Assembly: GCF_020882245.1 (NCBI RefSeq)
Contig: NC_083598.1
Location: forward strand, 72,855,714 to 72,919,713
From: Rhopalosiphum padi
Lineage: Eukaryota > Arthropoda > Insecta > Hemiptera > Aphididae
DNA length: 64,000 nt
Direction: 5' to 3'
Shown here piece after piece: positions 11,282 to 23,786 of the stretch (its first letter is position 1; the number at the start of each line of letters is the position of its first letter). The position numbers and the translations under genes were made by a program. Below the pieces are notes generated by a model, which worked only from the letters and a program-made list of their open reading frames with translations, did not search any database and was not told where the DNA came from.

Positions 11282-11985
11282 AACAGGACAAGCGAATCGA
11301 ACGTTAATAATAACATAATTATTATTATCAAGTTACATCACAGTACCTATATATATATCACGCAACTACACCCCTACGCGGTGGAATCGGTTTTTCACCC
11401 GTTTACACGCTCGCTCGCGTGTCGGTGTCGCGGGGAGGAAATATTTCCATCCGGTCAATTTGACACTCTTCCCGTGGGCCGCTGCTCCGGAACGGCGAGC
11501 ATCGATTACGTCAGCGGACGACGATGACGCATATATACGCGCACATACACCTTCCCGTGGTCGCGAGATAAATGTAACACAATAAGGGTCGTCGCCGACG
11601 TCGATGATGGGCGGGCAAGAGCGTCAGTATAATATTATAATGTATATTAGTGATCGGGTGGTGAAGACGTTTCAGCGGGGGTGACAAATAATAGTAATAA
11701 TGTAATAATAATAACGTATATACTATATAACGTCTCCGTACCAAATCGAATTGAAGAACAGACACAACAAGAAATCGCGAGGCATGAATTATGTTCTACG
11801 TTTTATATATAAATACGTATATAAATATAACATAAATCATATAACGTCGTATGCGAGTGTAATATATTGCAAAGGCAACCGAGTTAATTAAAAAAAAATT
11901 AACCTGAGTTAATTGAGTTAAGTGAATGTTAAAAACATTAAATTATAAGTTAATAGTTAAACAAACAGTATATTATTATTATTAT
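11282..11985. other. spacer between the two TTAA elements
   Basis: Holds the CpG-rich island at 11370..11650 and AT-rich DNA on each side. The minus-strand open frame at 11511..11765 is composed of Tyr, Leu and Arg runs from simple sequence and is not considered a gene. Confidence 0.5.
11370..11650. promoter_or_regulatory. CpG-rich island, candidate promoter or 5' exon
   Basis: This stretch is far richer in G, C and CpG than its surroundings. It contains an ATCGAT word and the CRE-like TTACGTCA at about 11507. On the plus strand a frame runs open from about 11345 to a stop near 11523 (about 60 codons, without a start codon), including the reading GQFDTLPVGRCSGTASIDYV. It could be a transcription start region, an exon or a regulatory element; sequence alone does not decide. 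Confidence 0.35.
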
Positions 11986-12416
11986 TTAAGAGGGCATCAT
12001 ACTCACCCACATGTATGGTTTCCGTCTTACAAACGTAAAACATATAGCAAATTTGCGTTCAGCGGAATCAATTTTATGCTGTTACCTTAATATTAGAGTC
12101 AATTTACCTATTATCAAACTTAAAGGTAATAATATTATCTATAGGCTTTTATTGATATCTTAATTTTTAAGCGAGTTATATTATAGTTATGTAAAATATT
12201 AAGACTTTAAAATGCTCGTAACTAGCTTAAAAATGAAAATATCAATAAAATCCTATGAGATGGCCTAGATAATATTATTACCTTTAAGTTTGATAAGAGG
12301 TAAATTGGCTCTAATATTAAAGCTAACAGCATAAAATTGAATCTGCTGAACGCAAATTTGTTATGTCTTACGTTCACAAGATGGAGACAACACATACGGG
12401 TATGACGTCCACTTAA
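11986..12416. mobile_element. TTAA-flanked foldback element (MITE), copy 2
   Basis: A 431-bp element with TTAA at both ends (11986..11989 and 12413..12416). Almost the whole length is a long imperfect inverted repeat. The left arm holds CAAATTTGCGTTCAGC and AAACTTAAAGGTAATAATAT; the right arm holds the reverse complements near 12340 and 12280. The inner halves also pair (TATTGATATC near 12150 with GATATTTTCATT-type sequence near 12235). Structure and TTAA target indicate a non-autonomous DNA transposon related to 10553..11281. No coding capacity. Confidence 0.82.
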
Positions 12417-15400
12417 CTATAAAAGTTTAAAGTTAATATGATGAAAAATATTGACCTAAATCAGTTATAATGAAATTCATTATTTTATTTTTTAATTTTC
12501 CGCTGGGACACGCATATTATTACAATAATGTACAACTTTCAATTTATATTTTAAAAAATAACTGAATATTTTGTAAGCTATGAAATATTTTTTTGTTTAT
12601 TTGTGTTTAAAACCATTGTGTGTGAGGAAAACAAATTAGTTATTAATTAGATTAACTAAAGTTATAAATTTATAATATTAAGTTATGTTTAGTAAATATG
12701 TATAGAGATATAATTTTTACTTATGTAAACATATTATTTTTTAAATAAAATTAAAAAAATATTTTTGTACTCGTTACAGTGAATTTATTGACTAGTTAAG
12801 TTAAAAAGTTTATAAAAAATTAACTTTTTAACTTATCATTAACTTGTTAATGGCCACCTTTGATACATTAATTAACGGACGGATACGTTGGTAGATGCCT
12901 GGTTAATGATTATAGATGTTCAAGTGAAATTAAGCTTAAAGGCGTTATATTTTGATAGACGGCCAGGGTTTTCATCGGGATGAGTTTTTTCTTTTCGGTT
13001 TCAGATGAACAATGTTATACTGCAAAAACTACTGTACGTCATAATATTGTCTCGAGCTCATTACGGCAAACCAAACCTATCACTTGCAGGGCACACCATT
13101 ACCCAAAAGGGTAAAATATATCACACACATCCACTCCAAATAAAGAGAAAGTAAAGAGTAATACTCGACCAAAAATCTCAGAATGTATATTTATATATAT
13201 ATTATATTATATACATTATATTAAATTATACGAGCATTGTCTTCGACCACTGCTTTTTATATACACGAGGAAAAATTCTGAACTGGACACTATATATATA
13301 TATGTGTGTGTGCTCTGTACGACCACCTCGTGAAACCCACATCATGCATGGACTTATGGTTATGAAATCAAATTCTTGGGGAAGGACGGGGAAGAAAAAC
13401 CAAACACAAATAAAATACAAATAGTTCAATAAATATTTATAGATATTACGTGTACCAGGTACCTATAGATATTATGTTATCCGAGTCATCATAAGCGTCC
13501 CTGCGCTTATATGAAACACTCCATATCGACTTTACCTTTTCACAGTAAACACGAAACAGCCAATAACTAATCAAAATGCCGAAAATCATTAACCTGATTA
13601 AATACGAAATCGTGAAAATTCCACCTAGTATCTAATAAAATCCCCAACAAATCCCAGCATCCAACTACATAAATGTAAGTAGTCAACATGCAGTATTTTA
13701 TTATAATTGTAGCGTGCCTAGTATAACTCAAATCAGTTAGAGTAGGTATACTTACCATATAATAACCAAAAGGGCTTTTCGTTCTCTATACATATTCTTT
13801 TTATCATAAATGCCAATATACATTGTACCTCTTGTACAAAGCATAGTATGTATAATTTCCAACAAAAAATGTATAAAAAAATTATTTTGGTAACATTTTT
13901 GTAAATATCTTATATAAGTAAAATCCCTCCGTAATTCATGAAATATAAATAATATAAAAATTAAAATGTGTTTTTTGAGTTCTTATCGCCATATGTGGTA
14001 TTAACAGTAAATAAGCTTATTGTTAAAAAATATTTATAGTATATTAGTATGTATACGTTAACATAATAATATTTTAATTGAGATAATTTTACACAAAATG
14101 TGTTTTATGAACATTGTAAGTATAACATAGAGACTAAAATTGAATAGTAAAAAAAAATAATTTATAGAATAATTCATTTCGTCGGGGGTATGAATTGTGA
14201 CAGAAACCATATACAGAGCATATAATATTATCTATAAACAACACGCGATATAATGAATTAATAAATATACAATTGTAAGTGATATAGTTTACGAAATAAG
14301 TAATGACATTAAAATTTTAACGCGCGTGAGGTCAGTGGTAATACGATACGATACTACAGACGTATAATTTCTACTTTTTATTTTTTTAAACCTGGTTATC
14401 CTCGTGTATCTTATTACGTAACACCCAATGATCAAATACTTGTTTGTTATTAAAAATACACTTTATAGTTTTGACAAAAAAATAAATATGCATATTATAT
14501 ATATTTTTTTTTTCATTAGTATGTACTACCAACATCATATTATTAATTTTATTTTTATTTTTTTTTCTAATACTTTAAGGGTTGATTATTTTTTGAAGCT
14601 TGATGCAAACATTGATCTAAATAATCTAAACGTAGATAATTATATATTTTATAATAAATGTTAAAAGCTGAGTAACAAATAATTGATGGTCGAAATCTGC
14701 GTAATGGAATGCAATCGAAAGAAGATTTTTAAAAAAAATACTGAAATCGATAAAGTCGATTAAAGGGTTATAAGAATAAAATATTTTGTCTGCGCAAACT
14801 TGTTGACTGTCGTCTTATTTGATAAGCGTAATTTGTGCATAACTGGACAGAGAAAAAAAATTCCTTACATTCAAAGAGGTGTTAACATTTTTCCTTGAAT
14901 TATTTGTTCATTGTTTACATTTTTCGAACTGGTTTTGGTATTTCATCTAGAATAACTGTTTGAAATCATCATTTAATATAAATAATATGGTTTTAGAAAT
15001 CCAACAGTCACGCAATCGAATATTTCCATATTACGCGACAAGTACACGGCTGTTCGTGATTATTTCGCGATTCCGTTCGGTACGTACGCGTTATTACATT
15101 CGAATGTCGGTTATTATTATTATAGGTATGACACTATTTCTATACAACTAAAAGCAAAAAATATTTATTATTTTTTACATGTAAACAATATAGTATGTAT
15201 GGTTATTTATATATAAATGTATAGTGTATAATGCTGTATACAGTATACCAATAATACCCATCACGACATTTATCTGCAGCTAGCACGGCAATTAGTTATT
15301 ACTCACGTAACACCTTAACATAAAACTAGAGATATTAATATATTACATTATGTTTATGATTGTATATTATATACCCCATACATGCCATACATGGCAGTTA

Positions 15401-15759
15401 TGAGATCTAACCTAAAACTTACCAGCACGGGCGCCGGGAAAATTGTTTTTATAGTTTTCGACGATGAATTTAGCACAACATAACACATATTATACCGCAC
15501 ACGGTAAACGGATGTACATATATACAAAATATACCTAATACCTATACACTATATACGTATTGTACATCAGCGGTTTATAAACACCGTCGCAAAATGTATA
15601 TATAATATAAGTAGGTATATAAAATATACTCGTATGCATACCTATACGCTTTCGTCGATAATATATATATAATCATCGTCATCATAAGAGTTGCAGGTTT
15701 TAACAGTAGTAGGGGACTCCTTAACCTGATATAAAAATGTACCTATATAATATATGCTT

Positions 15760-15791
<32 letters not shown>

Positions 15792-18003
15792 CGACATACG
15801 TATCACGTAGTATCGCGTATTACCCGGTCGTAAAACGAAAAAAATTACAATAATAAATGATAGATCGTTCTCGTGCGTCTTTCTAGAAACGCGTTAATCG
15901 TGTCGTCGAAGTCGTGTACCCTCAAACTCCAAAGATTTTGTAGCCGAATATCTTTTTATTTTGTTTATTGAAAATAAATAAATATACAATTTATAACCTT
16001 TACAAAAAAACATTAAGTAAATTTGCTGATTTTGGATTTAAACAATAAAAAGCTGCAGAATTGCGTGAATAGGAAGAAGGCACAAGTCAACGACACTAAT
16101 ATGACTTTAATGATTAAAGTATAAAAGTATATAGAAAAAAGGTATAAATATATATATATTCACTTGGTTAGGAAGTTACGTATGGCCAATTTCGTTCAAA
16201 GAGACGATCATCCAGGAGAGTAATAAAAAAAAAGATTAAGTATTAGAAGAGATTTGGGTGATGTTAATAGTGGAATTTAGTATGGTGGGTGTACACTGTA
16301 CAATTGCAGAGAGAAAGAAAAAGAGTAGGCATTTTAAGGTTATTGTGAAGAGTGAGGTCCTGACGTACCCGACAGGACTTAAGTTAATAAAAACGTTAGT
16401 TGATTGATTGACAGAATTGAAATAAATTTAGGTTTTAATCGATCACCATATTTGAGATCATATCCCTATATATAATATTGTACCGCTAGTGACGTCCGAA
16501 ACTGTAAACATTTTATTATTATTATATTGAGTATATAAATTAGTGTATGGAAACGAATAATTTTTCTCTCTCCACATTTCGACGTGCTAAATTATTTTAT
16601 TCTCCACGCGATCACGATCGACTCGTTTGCGGCGGTGCGGTCGGTCTATACGGGAATAAAACGTATAGACACTAGGCAGGTATGTGCCTGTACTAACACA
16701 GCGGTGGAAAATGTAACGGTCTATATTATAATATGGTAGCCATATCACGGTCGTCGTGTCGAGAGTGTATACTGTATACTTATAAGTTATAATATATAAA
16801 TATATAATATACATATAATCCAATATATACAGACGAAAATCGAGTAAATACACGTGATATTGTAGCCAGTTAATTACGTACATATAAAAAAAAACATATG
16901 AATAAAACGTATACGATCAGAGAAGGGTACTGCAGGTACTACATGATATAATATACAAACAAATATATTTTCTACAGAGTACAGAATTTAAGATGCATGT
17001 CCCCCTCACTGACTGTGCGACGTCGGTATGAATGTATTGAAAAAAAAATTACTACCGATAACATGATATTTATATACGTACAGTATAGGTGGTAGTAGTA
17101 GACGATTTGTAATAACCCGTCGGTCGTCACGTATTCGAAAAGATTACGTACGCGAAAACTAATTACAATACGTTTTCTCTCTATAGTCTATACCTGCAGT
17201 ATCGGAACGTGTGTTATTTAATAACGTTTTATTTTTACTATATAATATAGTTATATCGATTGTAAATAAAGTTATTCGAGACAACCGACATGGTACGATT
17301 GTAATATAACGCAGTACGAAATCCCAATTATTTAAAATATGTGCGTCACAAAATCCGAACTGTTGCAAGAGCAACATTTTGGAGCACCACAAGTTATATT
17401 CTCTCAAAATCAATAAAATATAAACCAACGAGTTCATCAATTACATAATATACACCTAGATGGTTTTAATTCATATAATTTGTAAACATTAAAAATGTAA
17501 CGCATGTCAATGAATAATATATTATAACAATAATAGTATGATACACACAATATTGCTCACTATTATTTATTGAATTTTGCACTACAATATTTTACCGTTC
17601 GAAAATTTAAATGTACTTTATCGGATTTGTTCACTCGCCCATACATAACATAAATAATATAATATATATATTATATAATACGCTGCAGAATACATTGTAC
17701 ATTGTACATATTATACTTATTATATAGATTATAGACTGAAGAATTTCACCGATTTTTGACGCAAAAATGCGACATAATATTTAAGTTTATCGACGACATA
17801 TTAAGATTTGTGAATATCATTCAATAGTTATTTATTTGCTTTTTGTTTAATACACCATAATAACCATAAATTATTGTATCGTGGCAATGACCATCACACT
17901 CGATTTTGCACATAGCTTTTTCTCACGATTAGAAAAATATTATATAACCAACGTTAGTAATAAATAATATTATAATAGGTACCTACGAATACCTAATAGG
18001 TAT
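12417..18003. other. long non-coding AT-rich stretch
   Basis: No gene is supportable. It includes a small hairpin TTACCC-aaaa-GGGTAA at 13099..13114, an (AT)n run at 15763..15791, and a tract at about 15930..16415 that ends GTCCTGACGTACCCGACAGGAC followed by TTGATTGATTGA, which resembles the 3' tail of a non-LTR retrotransposon. A modest CpG-rich patch occurs at 16590..16760. The open frames of 60 to 98 codons here are AT-rich chance frames. Confidence 0.55.
15763..15791. repeat. (AT)n microsatellite
   Basis: About 29 bases of uninterrupted AT dinucleotides, directly readable. Confidence 0.9.
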
Positions 18004-18436
18004 CAGTGGCGTAGCCAGGATTTCTCAAAGGAGGGGGAAAGGAAACAAATTAAATAAATAACAGTGATTTTAATTTTTCAAATATTATTTTGTCCAGTCC
18101 AATGTTTGTACCTTGGAGATCTCTTTATAGTAAGTTTTAAACGTTTTACAAATCCAACATCCGTTGTTATCTTTGTACTTTGTAAATTTGTTATCTCTTT
18201 TTTTGCTGATATCAACTGCAGCACAGAATGGTGGTACAGATTATATAAATTTTATATAATCTGTGATGGTGGTTGTAGTCCATGCATGTTACACGCTTAT
18301 CAAACCACGGAATTCTGATAAACAATTAACATTTTTTTTTTTTTAATTTAAACTCCAAACCGGTAGAGTACTACATGGCCAAAATGAATTTTTCTACGTA
18401 TTATTTATCCTGTGACTCCTGCAGGCTACGCCATTG
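18004..18436. mobile_element. hAT-like non-autonomous element with CAGTGGCGTAGCC ends
   Basis: The left end CAGTGGCGTAGCCAGG (18004..18019) is mirrored by GGCTACGCCATTG at 18424..18436, whose reverse complement is CAATGGCGTAGCC. Ends of this type belong to hAT-family DNA transposons. The 433-bp interior encodes nothing recognisable; the 84-codon open frame at 18064..18318 has no domain I know. Flanking 8-bp duplications are not clear, suggesting an old copy. Confidence 0.72.
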
Positions 18437-18753
18437 CCTACTATTCATAGTAAAGTTGTTCGATCCGCTTATCCTTTAAGGTAGGCGTTTAAAAAATTTC
18501 AAATAGGTAGATACCAATTTTTTATATATCGATAAATATATAGTTTATATGCCGGTCGGATTAGTTGATTTTGTAATTGATTAGTGTATGATTTCATTAA
18601 ATTCACGTTGTTTAACTTCAACTGTAGTCTGTAAAGTTGAGTATTTTGAACTAAGTAAAGAAGCATTAATAATAATATGTAACTTTAAAATGTTTTGAGA
18701 TGACTTATAATGCTATTTCACAAGTTGTCTTTGTACCAATATCATACGACATA

Positions 18754-18925
18754 CAGGATGATCCATTTAATGTAAAACACTAAAGTTTTCATTCTAATTT
18801 AAAATAAGGAATAAAAACTGCATGTTGTCAATAAAAAATAATAATAAAAAATATTTAAAATAAATATTTTCAAAAACGTAATAAGTTTAAAAAATAATGT
18901 GTTTCGCCTTAAATGAATTACCCTA
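18754..18925. mobile_element. short TA-flanked inverted-repeat element
   Basis: The left end CAGGATGATCCATTTAATG, preceded by TA (18752-18753), is matched in inverted orientation by GCCTTAAATGAATTACCCTA at the right end. About 27 bp of each arm align with several mismatches, and both arms continue to AAACAC/GTGTTT. Size (172 bp) and TA flank suggest a Tc1/mariner-type MITE. The right TA appears mutated to TG. Confidence 0.62.
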
Positions 18926-19388
18926 TGCTGTCAGCGTGTGTTAATTAAAGTGACTTTAAGTATTCAGTGCATTTCATAATGATTTTCTGGGGAACTGTTC
19001 ATATTTTTTAAGAAGAAAACCAAACGGCAATAATTTGATTTGAACTTTAAACATCTATAGACAAAACTCTAAGCCACATTGTACATATCAATTAAATTAT
19101 ACGCATTTCATAAATTATTTATATTATTATCGCTATAATTATAAAGGCTTTCTGGAAACTAATAAAAGTTTATCACTTTTTTTCACTCGTCAAAAGTTAT
19201 TTCCTTGCGTCTTCAACGAAATGATCAAACAAACAGGTCATTGTAGTATATCTAAACGGCTATACATATTGTAGATACTAGATACATGCATATAAATATT
19301 TACGTAAGTTAAAACAGTAGAAACTTTTATTCATATATTATTGTGTCATAATGGTAGAACATATATTTTTCAAAGTGAGAATATAATA

Positions 19389-20007
19389 CAGGGTGCCCGT
19401 GAAGATTTACCCATTGCGATATCTCCTGAAATAATGGATATATCATAATTCTGGTTTTTTAATAAGATTCACAGAGACGAGAACTACAACTTTTTCATGT
19501 TTTAATTTACTTTAATGTTTTGGTAAAAAAGATAAAAAAAGATTTTTTTTTTTATTTAATTATTTTCAAAAAAAAATGAAGATAGCCATTTTGTAGGGTT
19601 CATTTTTTCTGAAAATATTGACGTTTCAACATTTAATTTCATTAATCTCCTGATTTTTAATTTTTTTTTCTAATTTTGAGATGCCGACCGATTAGTTCTC
19701 CAGCCGTATGAGCTCGCAGGCCACATGTTTGATACAATGACACCACTATCGTATTAAATTATTCACAATTAGAAAAAATATTAAAAATCAGGAAATTAAT
19801 GAAATTAAAAAATTGAAAATTCAATATTTTCAAAAAAAAAACTCTACAACATGACTATCTTCAATTTTTTTTTTAAATAATTAAATAAATTAAAACGTGA
19901 AATAATTGTAGTTCTTGTCTTTGAGAATCTTATTTAAAAACCAAAATTATGATATCTCCAATATTTCAAGAGATATCGCAATGGGTAAATCCTCACGGGA
20001 CACTCTG
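19389..20007. mobile_element. 619-bp TA-flanked foldback element
   Basis: The left end CAGGGTGCCCGTGAAGATTT is mirrored by the right end, which read inward is CAGAGTGTCCCGTGAGGATT. The arms stay similar for more than 100 bp (both contain TTTACCCATTGCGATATCTC, then ATATCATAAT). TA dinucleotides flank both sides (19387-19388 and 20008-20009), consistent with a Tc1/mariner-like target duplication. The central part (about 19680..19750) is unique, slightly GC-richer sequence. No coding capacity; non-autonomous. Confidence 0.8.
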
Positions 20008-20009
20008 TA

Positions 20010-23000
20010 GTCTGTATACACCACTTGTATAATATACAAACTATAGTATGAAATAATAAATTATGTTTTAATTATTTAGGTACTGTGGAACATATTGGTA
20101 TGGATTAGAATTCATGCATGTATTTAACTGTTTGACATACTCTGTACAGTGTATACAGTATACAACGGTATTCGTTTTACTTTTAGTTTTAGATTTAAGA
20201 GCAGTGAATCTCCTAGTATGAGAAAAGCATAACAATATCCCGTTTAAGATAAAACTCATAAAACCCCAAAGTAATTATAATATTATCGCGAAGCGTAATA
20301 ACCACAGCCGACAGTCAAACCACTAATCGATTTTGTGTTACCATATTTATACGCTTTAATGTCGGACTGGTTTTATCATATTTACTATATATTATAATAT
20401 GTGTACTTCTTAAAATTATCACGCAAACCAAATAATGAAATGTTTACTCTTACACCGTAACAGGTACTAAGGTATGTGCTGTATTTACTTTGACAAAACT
20501 GATGTATTAATAAAATTAACAAACACTATATTATTGAAATAATTTTATTTATTTAGTATTTCGAAATCAAATTTAGTTTATTAATAATCTATTAAATACT
20601 GAGTTGGAAATAAAATCACCTATATTTATTTAGGATTTAATGGATTTATAGCAATGCATTCGGTTTAGATTTGACGGGATACGTAGGTATTACAAAAGAT
20701 ACCCAATTTCAGTCAGTCAAAGAAATCAATGCCAACTAACAAAAGACTATTGTTAATTAATAGCGTCTAAAAATGTATAGCAATACTCAGTGCCCCGTAC
20801 TTGTATACAATACATGTTAATATAAATAATATTTTTACACGCGTAAAAAACAGTTTGTGTACAAAATTACAACAGACCCACACAGAAACAAAATTTTCGG
20901 TACAACTATCGAAACTAGTTGTGTAAAAAATTATTTTCGAATATAAAACTATGCTTTTGTGGAGTCTCCGCTTTATTCCTATTATGATTCCTAAATATGC
21001 TGCGGAATCAACGACCTCTTTGCGCGAATTGAACCGTGACTGGAACAGTTTCGCACTGTTTTTTCGCATCTACGCGCGCGCACACATACACACACATATA
21101 TATATATATATTATATACTTAAACACATACATACGCGCGTGCGCGCCACAAGGCGCTCGCGGAAGGTTTATTGAACTTCTCTCGGGTATTCGATTTAAAT
21201 CGTCAAAAACATGGCCGAAAATGTTCATGATAATTATGACTATAGGTACAGAGTAAATACAAATCGGTGCTGCGTGCACTTATTCTAATGATATTAAAAT
21301 TCATATACGAAAAATCAAACCCATCATATTATTATATACATTGATATATGCATGAATATATATTATATTTATACATACATTGTGTGTGTGTTAGTGTATT
21401 ATATGATTTTCAAACGATCTGACTGGACAAGGGAAATCCTTGAGGAGATACGGTACATTTTTGCGTTAAAGGAGGAAAAATAATAGAAAAATAAAACTAG
21501 ACAAAAACCGCACTGTGCGAGACGGTGACCAGCTCAATCACCCCATGAAGTCAAGGTCTCGGACACACAATGGCCTTAACAAAAATTGGCCGTCTTTTCC
21601 GCTGTTGGAAGTGCGATAATATATTAAATAATAGCAAAAATTTAAAGACTATACCTCTGAATTCCTATAACTATACACGTGAATCAAATTTTATGGATTA
21701 CGATGTCATACATACGTACTAGTTATATAATAGCAGTAGAATCAACATCTGGAAGAATAACATTTAACAGTAAAATCATTCTTTTAGATGAAGACGGGTT
21801 GTTTTAATTGCAACAATGTCTACGTAGCATTAATACAATTAGTGTTGTTTATAGTAGGTCGACGGATAGTTTGAAAACTTTGCGAGCGAAACAAAAGCAA
21901 TTCGATTAGCTGTGTAAAGGCGGCGCGCAGAGGTACAGAGTATAGTTATATAAAGGAACAGCCGAGAACCCTCAGCAAAAATTAGCAAACAGCAAGTGAA
22001 TGTATTGCTTTTGTAACATAATACAGATGGGAAAAACAATAATGAAGAAAATATACATGAGCTTATACAATATTATATATGTACCTTATCTTATACAATA
22101 ACTAACTATACATTATACGCCTCTAATCGTTTTCAAGGTAGGTATAGGTAATTTTTTATTATGCACTATATCAAGTACTTCAGCATAAACTGCCCAGCAA
22201 AAAAATAGATAATACATTGCTTCTACTTCTGATGTTGAAGTAGAAGACAAATTACTTTTTACAAACAGAGCCTTTGGTATTTAATAGTTTTGAGTTTGGG
22301 TTTATAATAAATACCTATAATATCTATAAACTTGTACTTAAACACGGATTTCTGCGAATCGTTGTTGTAATGTTTAATACATATTATTAGTGATGATAAT
22401 ATAACATATTAAAAATAAATCTTCAAAAAAATATAACGAATACTTAACATCATATTTTCCACTTTAGCAAGTATTGTATTACCACTATTACCATATCAGA
22501 TTTTAAAAGAACCAAAAACTGTTATATGCATTATTTTAAATCAACAATTTTGTAAATAATTGTATATTCTAAATACGATATTGAAACAATAGTAATAAAA
22601 ATTACATTTATACAACAAAGAAATTACTATGGTCATGCTACTAATATTTTACATTGATATAATCATAAATTAGGCAATTTTCAAGGATGTAATAATAACT
22701 AATATTTTATAAATATTATTTTTTAATTTGTACAATTACCTGCATATAATATTATAATCAAAATATTATATCTAGTTACTTACGAAGTGTTAATAAAACT
22801 TTTATATATACAGTTTGTAACATAGAAGTTATATATTATGTATAATGCATATAAAATATTATATATACAATGATGAGCTAAGCATCAATATACCCAAAAC
22901 TAGCTGATTTTCATAACATATTAATATAAGTATAATAGTAAATACTATAAGTATCAATCAGCTTTATTCATAATTAATAAATAAATGATCAAAGATTAAT

Positions 23001-23604
23001 CATTAAACACTACTGCGAAAATGTATTAACAATGTCATAGTGTATTTTTTGGCGTCGAATTGATCGCTAAAATATGGTGCTATCTAGTTGTAGCCAGATA
23101 AAAGAAATATTGGAGGGGATGTCCTTTTGTAATACAACTGAAGAATATATACAGGTATATTATATACATTATACTAGTTACGACCTTGATCGATGTTTGA
23201 CTTCAACTGCACATTAAATATGTTTTGGTTCAATTGAATTTTAACCACAAACACCATGATAATTTTAATTCAGAGGTGTTTATATATATATATATAAAAT
23301 GTATATAGATTTATATACAATTCAATGTTAACGTACTTAAAAAAATAAAAATAAAATATTTTAAAAATGTTTCATTTTTATAAATGAAATAAGGAAATAA
23401 GTATATCTACATCTAAAATATGTCTTATTAATACAATACCTACGTACAATCTAATAATAATAGTGTTAGTACAGTGGTTTTTCGGTGTAGTTAAAAAATA
23501 TAAGCCATCAGCCCTTAGAACCCATGTTAAGAATAAAGCACCCTTTGATAATAAACTAATAAAGTTTAATTTTGAGTTTTAAACATCGGAAACAGAGTGT
23601 ATAC
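20010..23604. other. non-coding DNA with scattered higher-complexity patches
   Basis: Mostly AT-rich. Patches with more G and C lie at about 20945..21060, 21120..21245, 21420..21610 and 21850..21970. The first two carry overlapping open frames on both strands (20767..21069 minus, 20951..21256 plus), which cannot both be real and show no domain. A Kozak-like ATG with a possible donor lies at 21211..21245. A perfect 10-bp-stem hairpin lies at 22220..22246. None is strong enough to call a gene. Confidence 0.5.
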
Positions 23605-23786
23605 CTGAATTGAAGTATGCCGTAAGTATCCAATCTCGCATTGCCAATGCGGTGGCCACGAAGTTCATGTTTCGTTTCGTAGCCGTCTCCGAATCCATTC
23701 GCATTCCGATGAGTGGAAAATTTACGGCGTCATAATATAGGGACAGATTTGAATCATCGCATCGTTCAATGCGGCCGTTGGAAATA
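23605..23786 (-). CDS. candidate internal exon, product unknown
   Basis: A 182-nt block, less AT-rich than its flanks, bounded on the minus strand by a plausible acceptor (ATATAG|T at 23788-23787) and a good donor (TTCAG|GTATAC at 23604-23603). One frame is open throughout for 60 codons, reading ISNGRIERCDDSNLSLYYD, then AVNFPLIGMRMDSETATKRN, then MNFVATALAMRDWILTAYFNS. The composition looks like ordinary protein rather than AT-driven chance frames. I do not recognise a family. The acceptor lacks a good pyrimidine tract. A second minus frame runs from the same acceptor to a stop (ending CPYIMTP), and the plus strand is also open for about 40 codons, so strand and frame are not certain. It could also be a conserved non-coding element. 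Confidence 0.3.

Noticed and set aside
20767..21256. Overlapping frames of about 100 codons on both strands
   Set aside because: They overlap antisense, have no recognisable domain and run into simple repeats (ACACAC, TATATA); at most one short part could be an exon.
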